Shown piece after piece: positions 1-8,606 of a stretch of DNA of 64,000 bases. Origin of the DNA: an uncultured Lachnospiraceae bacterium. GTDB lineage: Bacteria; Bacillota; Clostridia; Lachnospirales; Lachnospiraceae. How positions within the stretch are numbered: the stretch's first letter is position 1; each line of letters begins with the position of its first letter. Under the pieces are notes generated by a model. That model worked only from the letters and a program-made list of their open reading frames with translations, ran no database searches and was not told the DNA's origin. The DNA is taken from positions 228,987-292,986 of the forward strand of contig CAJTYM010000001.1 of the NCBI GenBank assembly GCA_910583835.1, written 5' to 3'. The position numbers and the translations under genes were made by a program.

Positions 1-182
1 TGTTTGTCAAGGGGACGCCTACCGTAATGATGGAAAGCTGGGTGGGAGTTTCTGAGCGGATGATTCCGTTTGGAAGACACTGCTTTTATTATTTTCAGGC
101 AATGCCAGTCGTATATGCATGCCTGACAGCAGGGCTTTTTGCATGGAGTTACCGTAGTTTTCGTTGCCATCAGGCAATATAA
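1..182 (+). CDS. C-terminal fragment of a membrane protein (5' end outside window)
   Basis: An open frame runs in from the window edge (codons in phase with base 3) and stops with TAA at 180-182, giving about 59 residues. It ends with a hydrophobic segment (PVVYACLTAGLFAWSY) followed by a short basic tail (RSFRCHQAI), as in the last transmembrane helix of a polytopic membrane protein such as an ABC-2 type permease. The family cannot be fixed from this piece. No start or ribosome site lies inside the window. Confidence 0.45.
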   Translation, partial: FVKGTPTVMMESWVGVSERMIPFGRHCFYYFQAMPVVYACLTAGLFAWSYRSFRCHQAI

Positions 183-220
183 ATTGTGTTACAATAGAAA
201 AACTCCAAAAATACAAACAA

Positions 221-249
221 TTGACAAAAGACACATATAAAGATATGAT
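221..249 (+). promoter_or_regulatory. Sigma-A promoter for the BIG2 surface protein
   Basis: TTGACA at 221-226 and TATGAT at 244-249 are separated by exactly 17 bp. The ribosome site AAAGGAGAG lies at 276-284, 5 bp before the ATG at 290. Confidence 0.8.
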
Positions 250-289
250 GAATTTGTAGCCAGTAATCTCAACATAAAGGAGAGACGTT

Positions 290-3200
290 ATGAAAAATTG
301 GAAAAAAACACTCATGCTGCTGATGATGTTTTGCCTGATGGCAGGACAGTGTATCGCAGTGCAGGCGGCGCCGAAATCTTCGTCTAAGATTGTCCTCAAT
401 AAGACATCTTATACACTCAAAAAGGGTAAGTCGGTGCAGCTGAAAGTAACCAAGAACACGTTGGGCAGGAAGAAAAAGATAGAATGGTCAAGCAGCAATG
501 AAAAGGTTGCAACCGTTTCTGCCAAAGGAAAAGTTAAGGGCAACAAGAATGGAAAAGCTACCATCACAGCGAAGGTGGAAGGCACTAAAGTCAAAGCAAC
601 GTGCAAAATTGTGGTTGGTACGCCTGTACAGAAAGTAAACTTAAATACCAAATCTGTACAGTTGGAAGTTGGGAAGCAATTTCAGCTGAAATCCAATGTT
701 TCGCCGAAAAAACCTACCAATAAGAAGGTAATCTATAAGTCTTCCAAGAAATCTGTAGCCACCGTAAGCAAGAAAGGCATGATTAAAGCTTTAAGGAAAG
801 GGACTACGAAGATTACGGCAGTCGCAGCCGACGGAACAGGGAAAGCGGCAACATGTACGGTGACTGTTAAGAATAAAAGCATTGTTATCAGCGATATCGT
901 TTTAAATGCTTCAAACCTTAGTTTATTACCAGGGCAGGAAGCAAAATTGTCGGCGAACATCAAGCCAGGCAATGCAACCGATAAAAGCCTGAGCTGGAGC
1001 AGCACGGACAGCAAGGTTGTGACCGTCAATAATGGGACCGTGAAAGCGGTAGGCGAGGGAAATGCCATAGTAAGAGTAACATCCAATAATGGCAAGAGGG
1101 CAGACTGCAGCATCAAGGTATCCTATAAGGACCGCGTCAGCAACCAGACAGAGCTGAACCAGGCGCTTACGAGCAAAATGGTCAGCAACATCGTTTATAC
1201 ATCTGATGCAGCGGGCAAGGTATTGATTCCCGAAGGGGATTATTCAGCCAAGACTTTGGAAATCAATGCCCCCAATGCGGATGTGGAGAATAAAGGGCAG
1301 TTTAAGACAGTGACCATCAATGCCATAGCAGAAAATACTTACGAGGAACACTCCGGCAATGTAATATACTTCAATGCGCCCAAAGGACGCATAGTGGTTG
1401 GGGAAAATGGCGCTGCCACTATCAACTTAAGCAGCAGAGGCAGCCAGAACTTTACGTTGGAGAATAATGGTTATGTCAATGAAGTCAATGTTCCGGGGCA
1501 AACTGTTTTGAAAATTGAGGGCAGCAAGCGGGTTCCCATAACTTTAGGCGCGGGAGCGGCAGGTTCCTCTATCACGACAGCCACTGAGTTGCAGATTGAT
1601 GCAGAAGCAAGCTGGGATATGGTCGTTCTCCCCGGAGGAGAGAATACGAAGGCAACCGTTGATAATGATTCCTGTCTGCCCTCCGTAGCAGGTGTAGGCC
1701 GTATTCCGGTAGCGGTAAGCGATAGCAATGATGTCGTCAATATTACCGCAGAGATGCGCGATGACCTGGGTATTGACCGGGTTGTAGAAGTAACCGGCAA
1801 TGTTCAGGAGTATTATCTGGCAGAAGCTGCCGGGCAGGAGGAAGCTGCAGCAGAGGATGGAGATTCTTCCGATGTCCAGCAGCCCTCCAAACGTGCGGAG
1901 CACGCCAATTGTGCAAAGGCAAAGATAACGATACTGCCGTATACGAAGGGTAACAGCGGCATGAATGATACGAATTACCAGCAGTTCATTGCCGACACGA
2001 ACAGGACGGCAGAGACGGATACAGATGGAAACTTTGTGATGGCAGATGTTAAAATCGGCAATTACTGGATGATTGTGGAGAAAGAGGGTTATGGCATAGT
2101 CGTGAAGAACGTCATGATAACCAGCAACGATTCCCAGACTTATGCATGCAGCAATACCAGTTTGCTAAGTGATGAGATTACAAGCTGCGAGAACGCACCA
2201 TCAATCTCCGGCGTAGTCATAGATTCCCTGACAGGAAAGCCTGTGAATGTATCGGGATTACAGGTCAAGCTGAGGGCAGGATTCGGAAATGTCATCGGCG
2301 AAGTGTTACAGACAGCACAGACGGATGAGGAAGGAAAGTATTCCTTTACAAATGTAAAAGCTGGCGCCTATACGGTGGAGGTACTGGACCTTCGTCAGAA
2401 TTTAAGTGAGGATGCCATTCGCTATAATTCCTCCTATACAGACATCGTGGTAGCATACGGTTATCTTGCGGCTGACAATTATAACTGCCAGATAGACCAG
2501 AAAATGCTTGACTTTACGGGAAGGGGAAGGGTACAGTTCACCTTGACCTGGGGGAAAGAAGAGTCTGGGGCCAGCGCTGATATCGATTCCCATCTTGTAG
2601 GACCGAAAAAAGATGGGGAAGGTGAATTCCATATTTATTACAGCAACCAGAGTTACTATCATTATGGCGATGCGGATAATATCAGGATGGCGGACCTGGA
2701 TGTGGACGATACGACATGGGAAGGACCGGAGCACACAACAATTTATGAAGAGACAGATGGGATTTACCGGTTCTATATCCATAATTACTCCCAAAGAAAA
2801 GTAAATAATTCCCAGATGCTTGCCAAATCATCTGTGCAGGTGAGGGTGACGATTGGCGCAAATTCCCATACGTTCTATTGCCCCAACCAGATAGGTAACC
2901 TTTGGTATGTATGCGATTACGATTCCAGGACACATAGGATAATTCCCAGAAATAAGGTAAGCAATTTCCTGATTGATGAATCACACATCGGCGTATTGGA
3001 GGAAGAGTATGAGCGTATCTGTCTTGAAGAGCTTAAGCAAGATACAAAATATAAGCTGAATTCCGTTAAGGAAACACTCCTTAGATTTTCTGATAACGAT
3101 GCTAAGCTTACGATAATGAATGAGATTGCAGGATATGAAGGTAAGTTAGGATTGGCAGACAAAACAGAAGCTGTTCTCCAAATCAGCAGTGATTTAGAGC

Positions 3201-4021
3201 GGCTGCAGGAGAAGTTGGATACAATTATCTGTAATCCATCTATCAGTGCAGATAACCTTGCTGATTATGATTATGATACTTTATATGGCTATGATGAGGA
3301 TGAAAATGTCATATCAGTACAAGCGGTAGCATACTGCAAGATTTTGTTTGGCAGTACATTGACAAATTTTAATGCAGAAATCTTTGAAGAGGGGCTGACC
3401 GTAAGCACGGAGCCATCAGGAGACAGTGATTATGCTTATGTGATTCGTGTGACGGATACACAGAGCGGTTTGTCCTTTGACGTCAAGGTCAAGGTATTGG
3501 CGGACCAGGCAGCGGTGAATGTCTTAAATAAAATACAGGAATGCCGAAAATTAATGTCCCAGTTTGAGAAGAATGCAGCCATTTTGGCAGACCGGGAGTT
3601 GATTGACGGTATCGAGATAGACAACGTCATTGATGAGGAAACCTACAATGAGACGATGAGCAAGCTTAGAGAGATTCGTGATAAGTATTATTATGGCTTT
3701 GCAAGGTTTGAGGTACAAAATGTCAGGGCGGGTAGCGGGCTTAGTGATTGGTGGACCAATGCCGTTGACGAGGAAGATGAAAACGGCAACTGGCTGGGGA
3801 CCAATATGGTTCTGACGGTTGAGCGTTATGAAGATGTTACAGATGAGGAAATCCTTTCCAAGCTGGATATTACGTTTGAGGAAGATTACGATGATGAGGG
3901 GCAATTGCAGGAGGTATCGTATGAAATTACCGACAGCGACAATCAGAACTATCCGAAGATGATTAAAGTTACGGATAGTCAGTATATCAAGAAGATTTAT
4001 ATCAGAGTTATTGAGTGGTAA
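290..4021 (+). CDS. Secreted surface protein with three BIG2 Ig-like domains, carboxypeptidase-regulatory-like and DUF2135-like regions
   Basis: The protein has 1243 residues. Residues 1-27 form a signal peptide with a basic start, hydrophobic core and VQAA cleavage region. Three bacterial Ig-like (BIG2) repeats follow at about 33-106, 111-192 and 198-275, each with the typical W-S-S..KVATV core. Residues about 276-540 are beta-rich. About 550-740 holds carboxypeptidase-regulatory-like folds (ISGVVIDSLTGKPV), and about 745-880 resembles DUF2135/YfaP (FTLTWG, then ADIDSHLVGP). The C-terminal third is acidic and partly helical. No LPXTG motif or C-terminal membrane anchor is seen, so it is probably released or held non-covalently on the cell surface. 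BIG2 domains are common in adhesins; an adhesive role is inferred. It is monocistronic, with its own promoter and a terminator-like hairpin. Confidence 0.8.
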   Translation: MKNWKKTLMLLMMFCLMAGQCIAVQAAPKSSSKIVLNKTSYTLKKGKSVQLKVTKNTLGRKKKIEWSSSNEKVATVSAKGKVKGNKNGKATITAKVEGTKVKATCKIVVGTPVQKVNLNTKSVQLEVGKQFQLKSNVSPKKPTNKKVIYKSSKKSVATVSKKGMIKALRKGTTKITAVAADGTGKAATCTVTVKNKSIVISDIVLNASNLSLLPGQEAKLSANIKPGNATDKSLSWSSTDSKVVTVNNGTVKAVGEGNAIVRVTSNNGKRADCSIKVSYKDRVSNQTELNQALTSKMVSNIVYTSDAAGKVLIPEGDYSAKTLEINAPNADVENKGQFKTVTINAIAENTYEEHSGNVIYFNAPKGRIVVGENGAATINLSSRGSQNFTLENNGYVNEVNVPGQTVLKIEGSKRVPITLGAGAAGSSITTATELQIDAEASWDMVVLPGGENTKATVDNDSCLPSVAGVGRIPVAVSDSNDVVNITAEMRDDLGIDRVVEVTGNVQEYYLAEAAGQEEAAAEDGDSSDVQQPSKRAEHANCAKAKITILPYTKGNSGMNDTNYQQFIADTNRTAETDTDGNFVMADVKIGNYWMIVEKEGYGIVVKNVMITSNDSQTYACSNTSLLSDEITSCENAPSISGVVIDSLTGKPVNVSGLQVKLRAGFGNVIGEVLQTAQTDEEGKYSFTNVKAGAYTVEVLDLRQNLSEDAIRYNSSYTDIVVAYGYLAADNYNCQIDQKMLDFTGRGRVQFTLTWGKEESGASADIDSHLVGPKKDGEGEFHIYYSNQSYYHYGDADNIRMADLDVDDTTWEGPEHTTIYEETDGIYRFYIHNYSQRKVNNSQMLAKSSVQVRVTIGANSHTFYCPNQIGNLWYVCDYDSRTHRIIPRNKVSNFLIDESHIGVLEEEYERICLEELKQDTKYKLNSVKETLLRFSDNDAKLTIMNEIAGYEGKLGLADKTEAVLQISSDLERLQEKLDTIICNPSISADNLADYDYDTLYGYDEDENVISVQAVAYCKILFGSTLTNFNAEIFEEGLTVSTEPSGDSDYAYVIRVTDTQSGLSFDVKVKVLADQAAVNVLNKIQECRKLMSQFEKNAAILADRELIDGIEIDNVIDEETYNETMSKLREIRDKYYYGFARFEVQNVRAGSGLSDWWTNAVDEEDENGNWLGTNMVLTVERYEDVTDEEILSKLDITFEEDYDDEGQLQEVSYEITDSDNQNYPKMIKVTDSQYIKKIYIRVIEW

Positions 4022-4030
4022 AAGCATTTT

Positions 4031-4070
4031 CCGTCTGTCCTGTGCACAAAGCATGGGGCAGGCGGGATTT
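4031..4070 (+). terminator. Terminator-like hairpin after the BIG2 gene
   Basis: Arms 4031-4045 and 4051-4065 pair over 15 positions, four of them G-U, around an ACAAA loop. The T stretch after it is short and interrupted (GATTTTCC), so it is a moderate terminator. Confidence 0.55.
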
Positions 4071-4206
4071 TCCTGTCAGTTAGAATGCAGTTGGTAATGC
4101 GGGGATTTTTACAATCAGGTTTGAAAAATTTTCAGGAATAGAATTAGAAATACCTGCATAAAATAAAGTATGCAGCAAGTAATTGGAAAAATATTGCAGA
4201 AAAAAT

Positions 4207-4235
4207 TTGACATTTTCCATGATATGGAATATAAT
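4207..4235 (+). promoter_or_regulatory. Promoter of the initiator tRNA gene
   Basis: A perfect TTGACA (4207-4212) and a perfect TATAAT (4230-4235) are spaced 17 bp apart, 12 bp before the tRNA 5' end. Both boxes match consensus fully, as expected for a stable-RNA gene. Confidence 0.9.
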
Positions 4236-4247
4236 ATACTTCGTTGG

Positions 4248-4321
4248 CGCGGGATGGAGCAGTCTGGAAGCTCGTCGGGCTCATAACCCGAAGGTCGCAG
4301 GTTCAAATCCTGCTCCCGCAA
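4248..4321 (+). tRNA. Initiator tRNA-fMet (CAT)
   Basis: This is a 74-nt cloverleaf with anticodon CAT at 4282-4284. The acceptor stem carries the C1-A72 mismatch that marks bacterial initiator tRNA. The anticodon stem has the initiator G-C run (CGGGCTCATAACCCG), and the T loop is GGTTCAAATCC. The CCA end is not encoded, because TTAG follows A73. It stands alone with its own promoter and terminator. Confidence 0.97.
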
Positions 4322-4329
4322 TTAGAACG

Positions 4330-4358
4330 GCAGCGACCACATGGTTGCTGCTATTTTT
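4330..4358 (+). terminator. Rho-independent terminator of tRNA-fMet
   Basis: The 9-bp stem GCAGCGACC / GGTTGCTGC (4330-4338 and 4343-4351, one G-U pair) has an ACAT loop and is followed by TATTTTT. Confidence 0.8.
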
Positions 4359-4359
4359 C

Positions 4360-4553
4360 ATCTTATTAGGAAAGACCGCGTTGCATTAACGCGTGAAAAT
4401 ACAGACTTTCCTATAAGATAAAAGCCCTCCGGGCAGGATGCGCACTCGCACAAGAGGTAAATATTGCTTCGCAATTATGCTCGGCGCGTCAAAGTGTGCA
4501 ATCTCCGGGGGATTGAGGGGTAGGGGAGCCCCTGTGGGCTTGCCCACTTTGTT
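4360..4553. repeat. Dispersed intergenic repeat, copy 1 (about 195 bp)
   Basis: The element opens with a hairpin whose arms are ATCTTATTAGGAAAG and CTTTCCTATAAGAT. A conserved body follows (GCGCACTCGCACAAGAGG, ATTGCTTCGCAATT, CGGCGCGTCAAAGTGTGCAA) and ends near GGCTTGCCCACTTTG. The same order and near-identical sequence recur at 11741-11927. No ORF is conserved in it, so it is probably a MITE-like or structured-RNA repeat. It occupies the gap between the tRNA terminator and cysK. Confidence 0.8.
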
Positions 4554-4589
4554 CTATAAATTTCAAATCAAGGAGAAATCACAGAGATT

Positions 4590-5519
4590 ATGGTTTATCA
4601 GAATATTTTAGAAGCAATGGGACATACGCCGTTAATCCGCCTGAATCATATGGCGGAACAAGATAGCGCACAGATTCTTGTCAAATTTGAGGGGCTGAAT
4701 GTAGGCGGCTCCATCAAGACCAGAACAGCGTACAATATGATTCGTGAGGCTCATCTGCGGGGATTGATTAAAAAGGATACGATAATTGTTGAGCCCACCA
4801 GCGGAAATCAGGGAATCGGGCTGGCGCTTGTCGGCGCCGTATATGGATACGAGACGAAAATTATCATGCCCGATTCAGTCAGCGAGGAACGGCGCAAGCT
4901 GGTGAAGCATTATGGGGCAGAGGTTATCCTGATTCATGATGCCGGTAATATCGGTGCCTGTATTGAGGAGTGTCTGCAGACAGCGCTTCGCATGGCAAAA
5001 GAGGATCCGCGGGTATTTGTACCCCAGCAGTTTGAAAATCCTGCCAATCCGGAGGTACATAAGATTCAGACTGGTCTGGAAATCTTAGAGCAGGTAGATG
5101 GTCCCATCCATGGATTCTGCTCCGGCATTGGCACGGGCGGAACCATCACCGGTGTGGGCGAGACACTTAAAGACAAAAATCCTGATATGGTAATCTGGGC
5201 AGTGGAGCCGGAACATGCGGCAATCCTTTCGGGCGGCTCTATCGGCACGCACCTGCAGATGGGGATTGGCGATGGTTTGATTCCGGAAATCCTCAACCAG
5301 CAAATTTATGATGATGTCTGTATCGTCACGGACGAGGAAGCCCTTGCAACTTCCCAGCAGCTTGCTTCCCGGGAAGGAATTATGTGCGGCATTTCCAGTG
5401 GGACCAATGTGGCGGCTGCCATCAAGCTGGCACGGAAGCTGGGGAAGGGCAAGACTGTCGTAACGATACTGCCGGATACGGCAGAGCGGTATTTTTCCAC
5501 GCCGCTGTTTGAGGTATAA
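4590..5519 (+). CDS. cysK: Cysteine synthase / O-acetylserine sulfhydrylase (PLP)
   Basis: The protein has 309 residues, the usual length for CysK. It would catalyse O-acetylserine plus sulfide to cysteine plus acetate in the cytoplasm. Fold-type II PLP features are visible: the Schiff-base lysine at K43, the substrate loop PTSGNQGIGLA, the phosphate-binding GTGGTITGVG, and a C-terminal CGISSGTNVAAA. The lysine context reads NVGGSIKTR, whereas most CysK/CysM proteins have NPxxSxKDR. Lysine and serine are kept, but the family-typical proline and aspartate are not. An AAGGAG lies 14 bp before the ATG, rather far. No cysE neighbours it. A related beta-replacement enzyme cannot be excluded. Confidence 0.85.
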   Translation: MVYQNILEAMGHTPLIRLNHMAEQDSAQILVKFEGLNVGGSIKTRTAYNMIREAHLRGLIKKDTIIVEPTSGNQGIGLALVGAVYGYETKIIMPDSVSEERRKLVKHYGAEVILIHDAGNIGACIEECLQTALRMAKEDPRVFVPQQFENPANPEVHKIQTGLEILEQVDGPIHGFCSGIGTGGTITGVGETLKDKNPDMVIWAVEPEHAAILSGGSIGTHLQMGIGDGLIPEILNQQIYDDVCIVTDEEALATSQQLASREGIMCGISSGTNVAAAIKLARKLGKGKTVVTILPDTAERYFSTPLFEV

Positions 5520-5543
5520 CAATAATTTAATGAGGGAATTGGT

Positions 5544-6389
5544 TTAGGGTGCGGAAAATACGCTCCCCACAGCATACAGGCTTTCTGCTAAATCTGCACG
5601 GTAATCCATGTCCTGGGAATTGAGGCTGTTAATGACGCAGCCGTAGCTATTGAGATTCCCAGTGGCATGGATATATTTGTTGTTGCCAAGGTAAAGCGCC
5701 ACATGGTCAGGAAAATACAGCAGATCCGCGGGCTTAATCTGGGAGCGGGGAATTTCGTGTACCGGATAGCCGCTTTTGATGGCAGCATCCCGGTAGATGA
5801 GGATTCCGCACATGAAATAGCTCATAAATGTAAGCCCGGAACAGTCGATGCCCTCATGGGTTTTGCCGCCCCAACGGTACTGTGTGCCGAGGTAAGACAA
5901 GGCATAGTTGATAATGTCAGAGCGTAATTCTGTCTGTGAATCTGTCAATGATGAGGAGGCGGCAAGGGCAATTGCCGGCACGTAGCCCATAGAGCCGTCG
6001 GCGAGCTGAATTTTCTGCCAGCCGTCCTTTCTGCTGCCGCAAGGGATGACGGTACTGCCCATGAAAAGCGTGGTAACGATGGGGGCTTGTACTTTGGGCG
6101 CAGCCAGCACATCGGTAAGCCGCTGGGTGAGCAGGAGCAAAGAACCGGAGCGAATATTCCACAGCCCATATTCTTCCGGCGAAATTTTATGTACATCGCT
6201 TGTCCGCAGCCACCCGCTGTATCCATAATGGGTAGTGACCTTGAGAAAATCTCCCTGGCATTCGGTAACCGTAAGCAGCCAGCCGGATAGTAATTCATCA
6301 GAGACATTCTGACCGACAAGGCAATGGTTTTTTCGGATAAGGGATTCATATAAGGTTGCTTTGGGGATAGTGACAATTGCTTGCTGCAT
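5544..6389 (-). CDS. SH3-domain NlpC/P60 peptidase (gamma-D-glutamyl-diamino-acid endopeptidase type)
   Basis: The protein has 281 residues. The start chosen is the ATG at 6389, preceded by GAGGAG at 6 bp; the longer frame to 6434 lacks a ribosome site. The N-terminal half holds two SH3-like segments (around 1-80 and 80-150). The C-terminal NlpC/P60 domain keeps the catalytic Cys183 (GIDCSGLTF), His229 (PDHVALYLG) and third polar residue His241 (YIHATG). No signal peptide is visible, so it may act on imported muropeptides in the cytoplasm, like YkfC-type enzymes. It lies downstream of the M19 dipeptidase on the same strand, which supports a joint role in murein-peptide recycling. Confidence 0.88.
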   Translation of the reverse strand: MQQAIVTIPKATLYESLIRKNHCLVGQNVSDELLSGWLLTVTECQGDFLKVTTHYGYSGWLRTSDVHKISPEEYGLWNIRSGSLLLLTQRLTDVLAAPKVQAPIVTTLFMGSTVIPCGSRKDGWQKIQLADGSMGYVPAIALAASSSLTDSQTELRSDIINYALSYLGTQYRWGGKTHEGIDCSGLTFMSYFMCGILIYRDAAIKSGYPVHEIPRSQIKPADLLYFPDHVALYLGNNKYIHATGNLNSYGCVINSLNSQDMDYRADLAESLYAVGSVFSAP

Positions 6390-6448
6390 GGTAACTCCTC
6401 TCTGTATATCAAATTCAGACCGCGCCATCTGCAAAAGCTTTGATGGAG

Positions 6449-7543
6449 CTATAATAATTCTTTATAGAAATCCAGCACATTCTTGTAAAAAATCTGCTCT
6501 ATCTCACTGGTGTGAAATCCAGATTTTTTTAATTCCTGTGCCAATAATTCCATCTGGCTGCAATCTCTCAGTTCCAGATTGTCATCGATTCCGTCAAAAT
6601 CAGAACCTATACCTATACAGTATATGCCGCCAATATCAAAAATATGACAGATATGCTGTACAATATCTTTGAGATAGCTGAAAAAAATGTTATCCTTATC
6701 GGGCGTTTCAGAGAGGAAAGGACCATAATAGTTGATGCCGATGACGCCGCCTTTAGCGGCAATCGCTCTTATCAGTTCATCAGGCAGGTTCCGTCCACGG
6801 CTGCAGAGGGCGCGGGCATTGGAATGGCTGGCGCAGAATGGTTTTGTGGCAAACCGGCACACATCGCGGATGCCCTCATCGGATAGGTGGGACACGTCTG
6901 CGATGATGCCGAGACGTTCCATCTCTGCAAGAAATTCAATGCCAAGCCTAGTAAGCCCTTTGTTGTCTCGTGAATAGACAGATTTATAAGCGGTGTTTCC
7001 GGGAACTGATGAATGCAGAATGTTCTTGTATGTGTTTCCGGGAGCTGATGAATGCAGAATGTCTTTGTCTGTGAATGCAGGCCTGTGTAATTCAGTAAAA
7101 GGCGCTGGTTCTGCAGGATAGCCCAGGCTGTTGGGATAATTCCAGGTAAAGGTCATCATGCGGATACCCATATCAGAGATTTTTTTTAACCGCTCCAGGC
7201 TGCCGCCGCAGACTTCTCCCTCCTCCAAGGTCAGTAACGCAGACATTTTATGCTGTTTTTCATTGGATAGTATCTCTGAATAGGAAGTAACAGGTGAAAT
7301 CAAATCTGAATGCTGCTTCATTTCTCCCTGAAATACGGCAAATTGTTCCCGAAATGTCTGGTAGGGGTCTTCTGTTTGCCCGAGGTCGATAAACAAGGCA
7401 AAATTCTGCACAAGGTATTTGGCAGAAAGCATTTTGGTCAGGTCAACTTGAAAAGGATTTGTCCTGAGATTCACGTCTTTTTGCTGTGTGCGTTCCTGAT
7501 AAATGCGCGATATGGTATCACAGTGCATGTCAATGATTTTCAT
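6449..7543 (-). CDS. Membrane dipeptidase family M19 (renal-dipeptidase-like)
   Basis: The protein has 364 residues and is a zinc amidohydrolase that cleaves dipeptides, including ones with a C-terminal D-residue. Metal-site motifs are present: HxD at residues 7-9 (IDMHCD), the bridging Glu in LTLEEGE, His in ADVSHLSDEG, His in CASHSNARAL, and GSDFDGID. AAGGAGGA precedes the ATG at 7543. An internal near-duplication of 13 residues (ILHSSAPGNTYKN then ILHSSVPGNTAYK), encoded at about 7001-7070, inserts an extra loop. It starts a minus-strand pair with the NlpC/P60 gene 59 bp downstream. Cytoplasmic, as no signal peptide is seen. Confidence 0.9.
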   Translation of the reverse strand: MKIIDMHCDTISRIYQERTQQKDVNLRTNPFQVDLTKMLSAKYLVQNFALFIDLGQTEDPYQTFREQFAVFQGEMKQHSDLISPVTSYSEILSNEKQHKMSALLTLEEGEVCGGSLERLKKISDMGIRMMTFTWNYPNSLGYPAEPAPFTELHRPAFTDKDILHSSAPGNTYKNILHSSVPGNTAYKSVYSRDNKGLTRLGIEFLAEMERLGIIADVSHLSDEGIRDVCRFATKPFCASHSNARALCSRGRNLPDELIRAIAAKGGVIGINYYGPFLSETPDKDNIFFSYLKDIVQHICHIFDIGGIYCIGIGSDFDGIDDNLELRDCSQMELLAQELKKSGFHTSEIEQIFYKNVLDFYKELL

Positions 7544-7871
7544 AGTCTCCTCCTTAGGATAGGGTTGTGTCCATTATTATGACAAATTTGGCAGAAATAG
7601 TCCACTCTGGCAAAAATACTTCCCCGAATACTACCATCGGAGTATAGCAAAAGAACAGAATGTCTGATATATAGTAAACGACAAAATAATTTGTCGCTTA
7701 AATGAAAATAAAAATAAACTTCATTTGGAGAAAAATTCAAATGACACTCGTTATAGAGATTGTAAGAAATAAGTAAGGTAATATTATATTTTCTTTAAGA
7801 AATGTAGCGTAAGATAAAATCAACAAGACAACAAAGCAGGAAGCAGCAACGACAGAAAGGAAGGATAACCG
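7544..7871. promoter_or_regulatory. Divergent intergenic region with a possible operator
   Basis: This is an AT-rich gap of 328 bp between the minus-strand dipeptidase and the plus-strand ABC operon. It contains an 18-bp inverted repeat, CGACAAAATAATTTGTCG, at 7679-7696, which is operator-like. No convincing -35/-10 pair and no coding region could be assigned. Confidence 0.4.
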
Positions 7872-8603
7872 TTGGATAATTTAATCAGTGTGCGGGATAT
7901 GTGCAAGATATATAATCCCGGAGAAAACGAAGTCCGGGCGCTGGACCATGTGGATTTGGACATTGAAAAGGGTGAATTTGTGGCAATCATCGGTCATTCC
8001 GGCTCTGGAAAATCCACCTTGATGAACATGCTGGGCTGTCTGGACGTGCCGACTTCTGGTTCTTACTATCTGAATGGCAAGGATGTGTCTGCGATGAAAG
8101 ATAACCAGCTCTCGGAAATCCGCAATCAGCAGATTGGATTTATCTTTCAGGGGTTTAACCTGATTGCCAACCTCACAGCATTGGAAAATGTGGAACTCCC
8201 ATTGATTTACCGGGGAATTGGCAGAAGCCAGAGACATAAGCTGGCGAAGGAAGCGTTAATCCGGGTGGGGCTTGAGAAGCGTATGGAGCATAAGCCATCT
8301 GAAATGTCGGGAGGGCAGCAGCAGAGGGTTGCCATTGCCCGGGCGATTGCGGCTGAACCGCCAGTCATTTTGGCAGATGAACCTACCGGAAACCTTGATT
8401 CCGTTTCCACACGCGAAATTATGGAAATATTAAAAAGCCTGCATGAAGCAGGACGCAGCGTAATTCTGATAACCCATGACAACGAAATCGCAGACCAGGC
8501 AAAGCGGGTGGTCCGCATTTTGGACGGTAAGATTGTGGAAGATTATTTCAATCAAAGCCGCCAAAACGAGCAGACAGGCAAGAAAGCAAATCAGGAGGCA
8601 TAA
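7872..8603 (+). CDS. ABC transporter ATP-binding protein, MacB/LolD type
   Basis: The protein has 243 residues. Translation starts at TTG, placed by AAGGAAGG 7 bp upstream. Walker A is GHSGSGKST (41-49), the Q-loop is IFQGFN (91-96), the signature is MSGGQQQ (145-151), Walker B is VILADE (165-170) and the switch histidine is 202. It powers the permease encoded two genes downstream. The ATPase-adaptor-permease order at 4-14 bp spacing is that of MacAB-like exporters, which in Gram-positives move peptides or antibiotics. No two-component system is adjacent. Confidence 0.93.
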   Translation: MDNLISVRDMCKIYNPGENEVRALDHVDLDIEKGEFVAIIGHSGSGKSTLMNMLGCLDVPTSGSYYLNGKDVSAMKDNQLSEIRNQQIGFIFQGFNLIANLTALENVELPLIYRGIGRSQRHKLAKEALIRVGLEKRMEHKPSEMSGGQQQRVAIARAIAAEPPVILADEPTGNLDSVSTREIMEILKSLHEAGRSVILITHDNEIADQAKRVVRILDGKIVEDYFNQSRQNEQTGKKANQEA

Positions 8604-8606
8604 TTC

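Noticed and set aside
4183..4389. ORFs on both strands across the tRNA
   Set aside because: They run through the tRNA-fMet gene with its promoter and terminator, so they are not coding.
4360..4553. CRISPR array or riboswitch at the repeated element
   Set aside because: There are no regular direct repeats with spacers, and the same unit recurs at 11.7 kb before an unrelated gene, so a mobile or structural repeat fits better.
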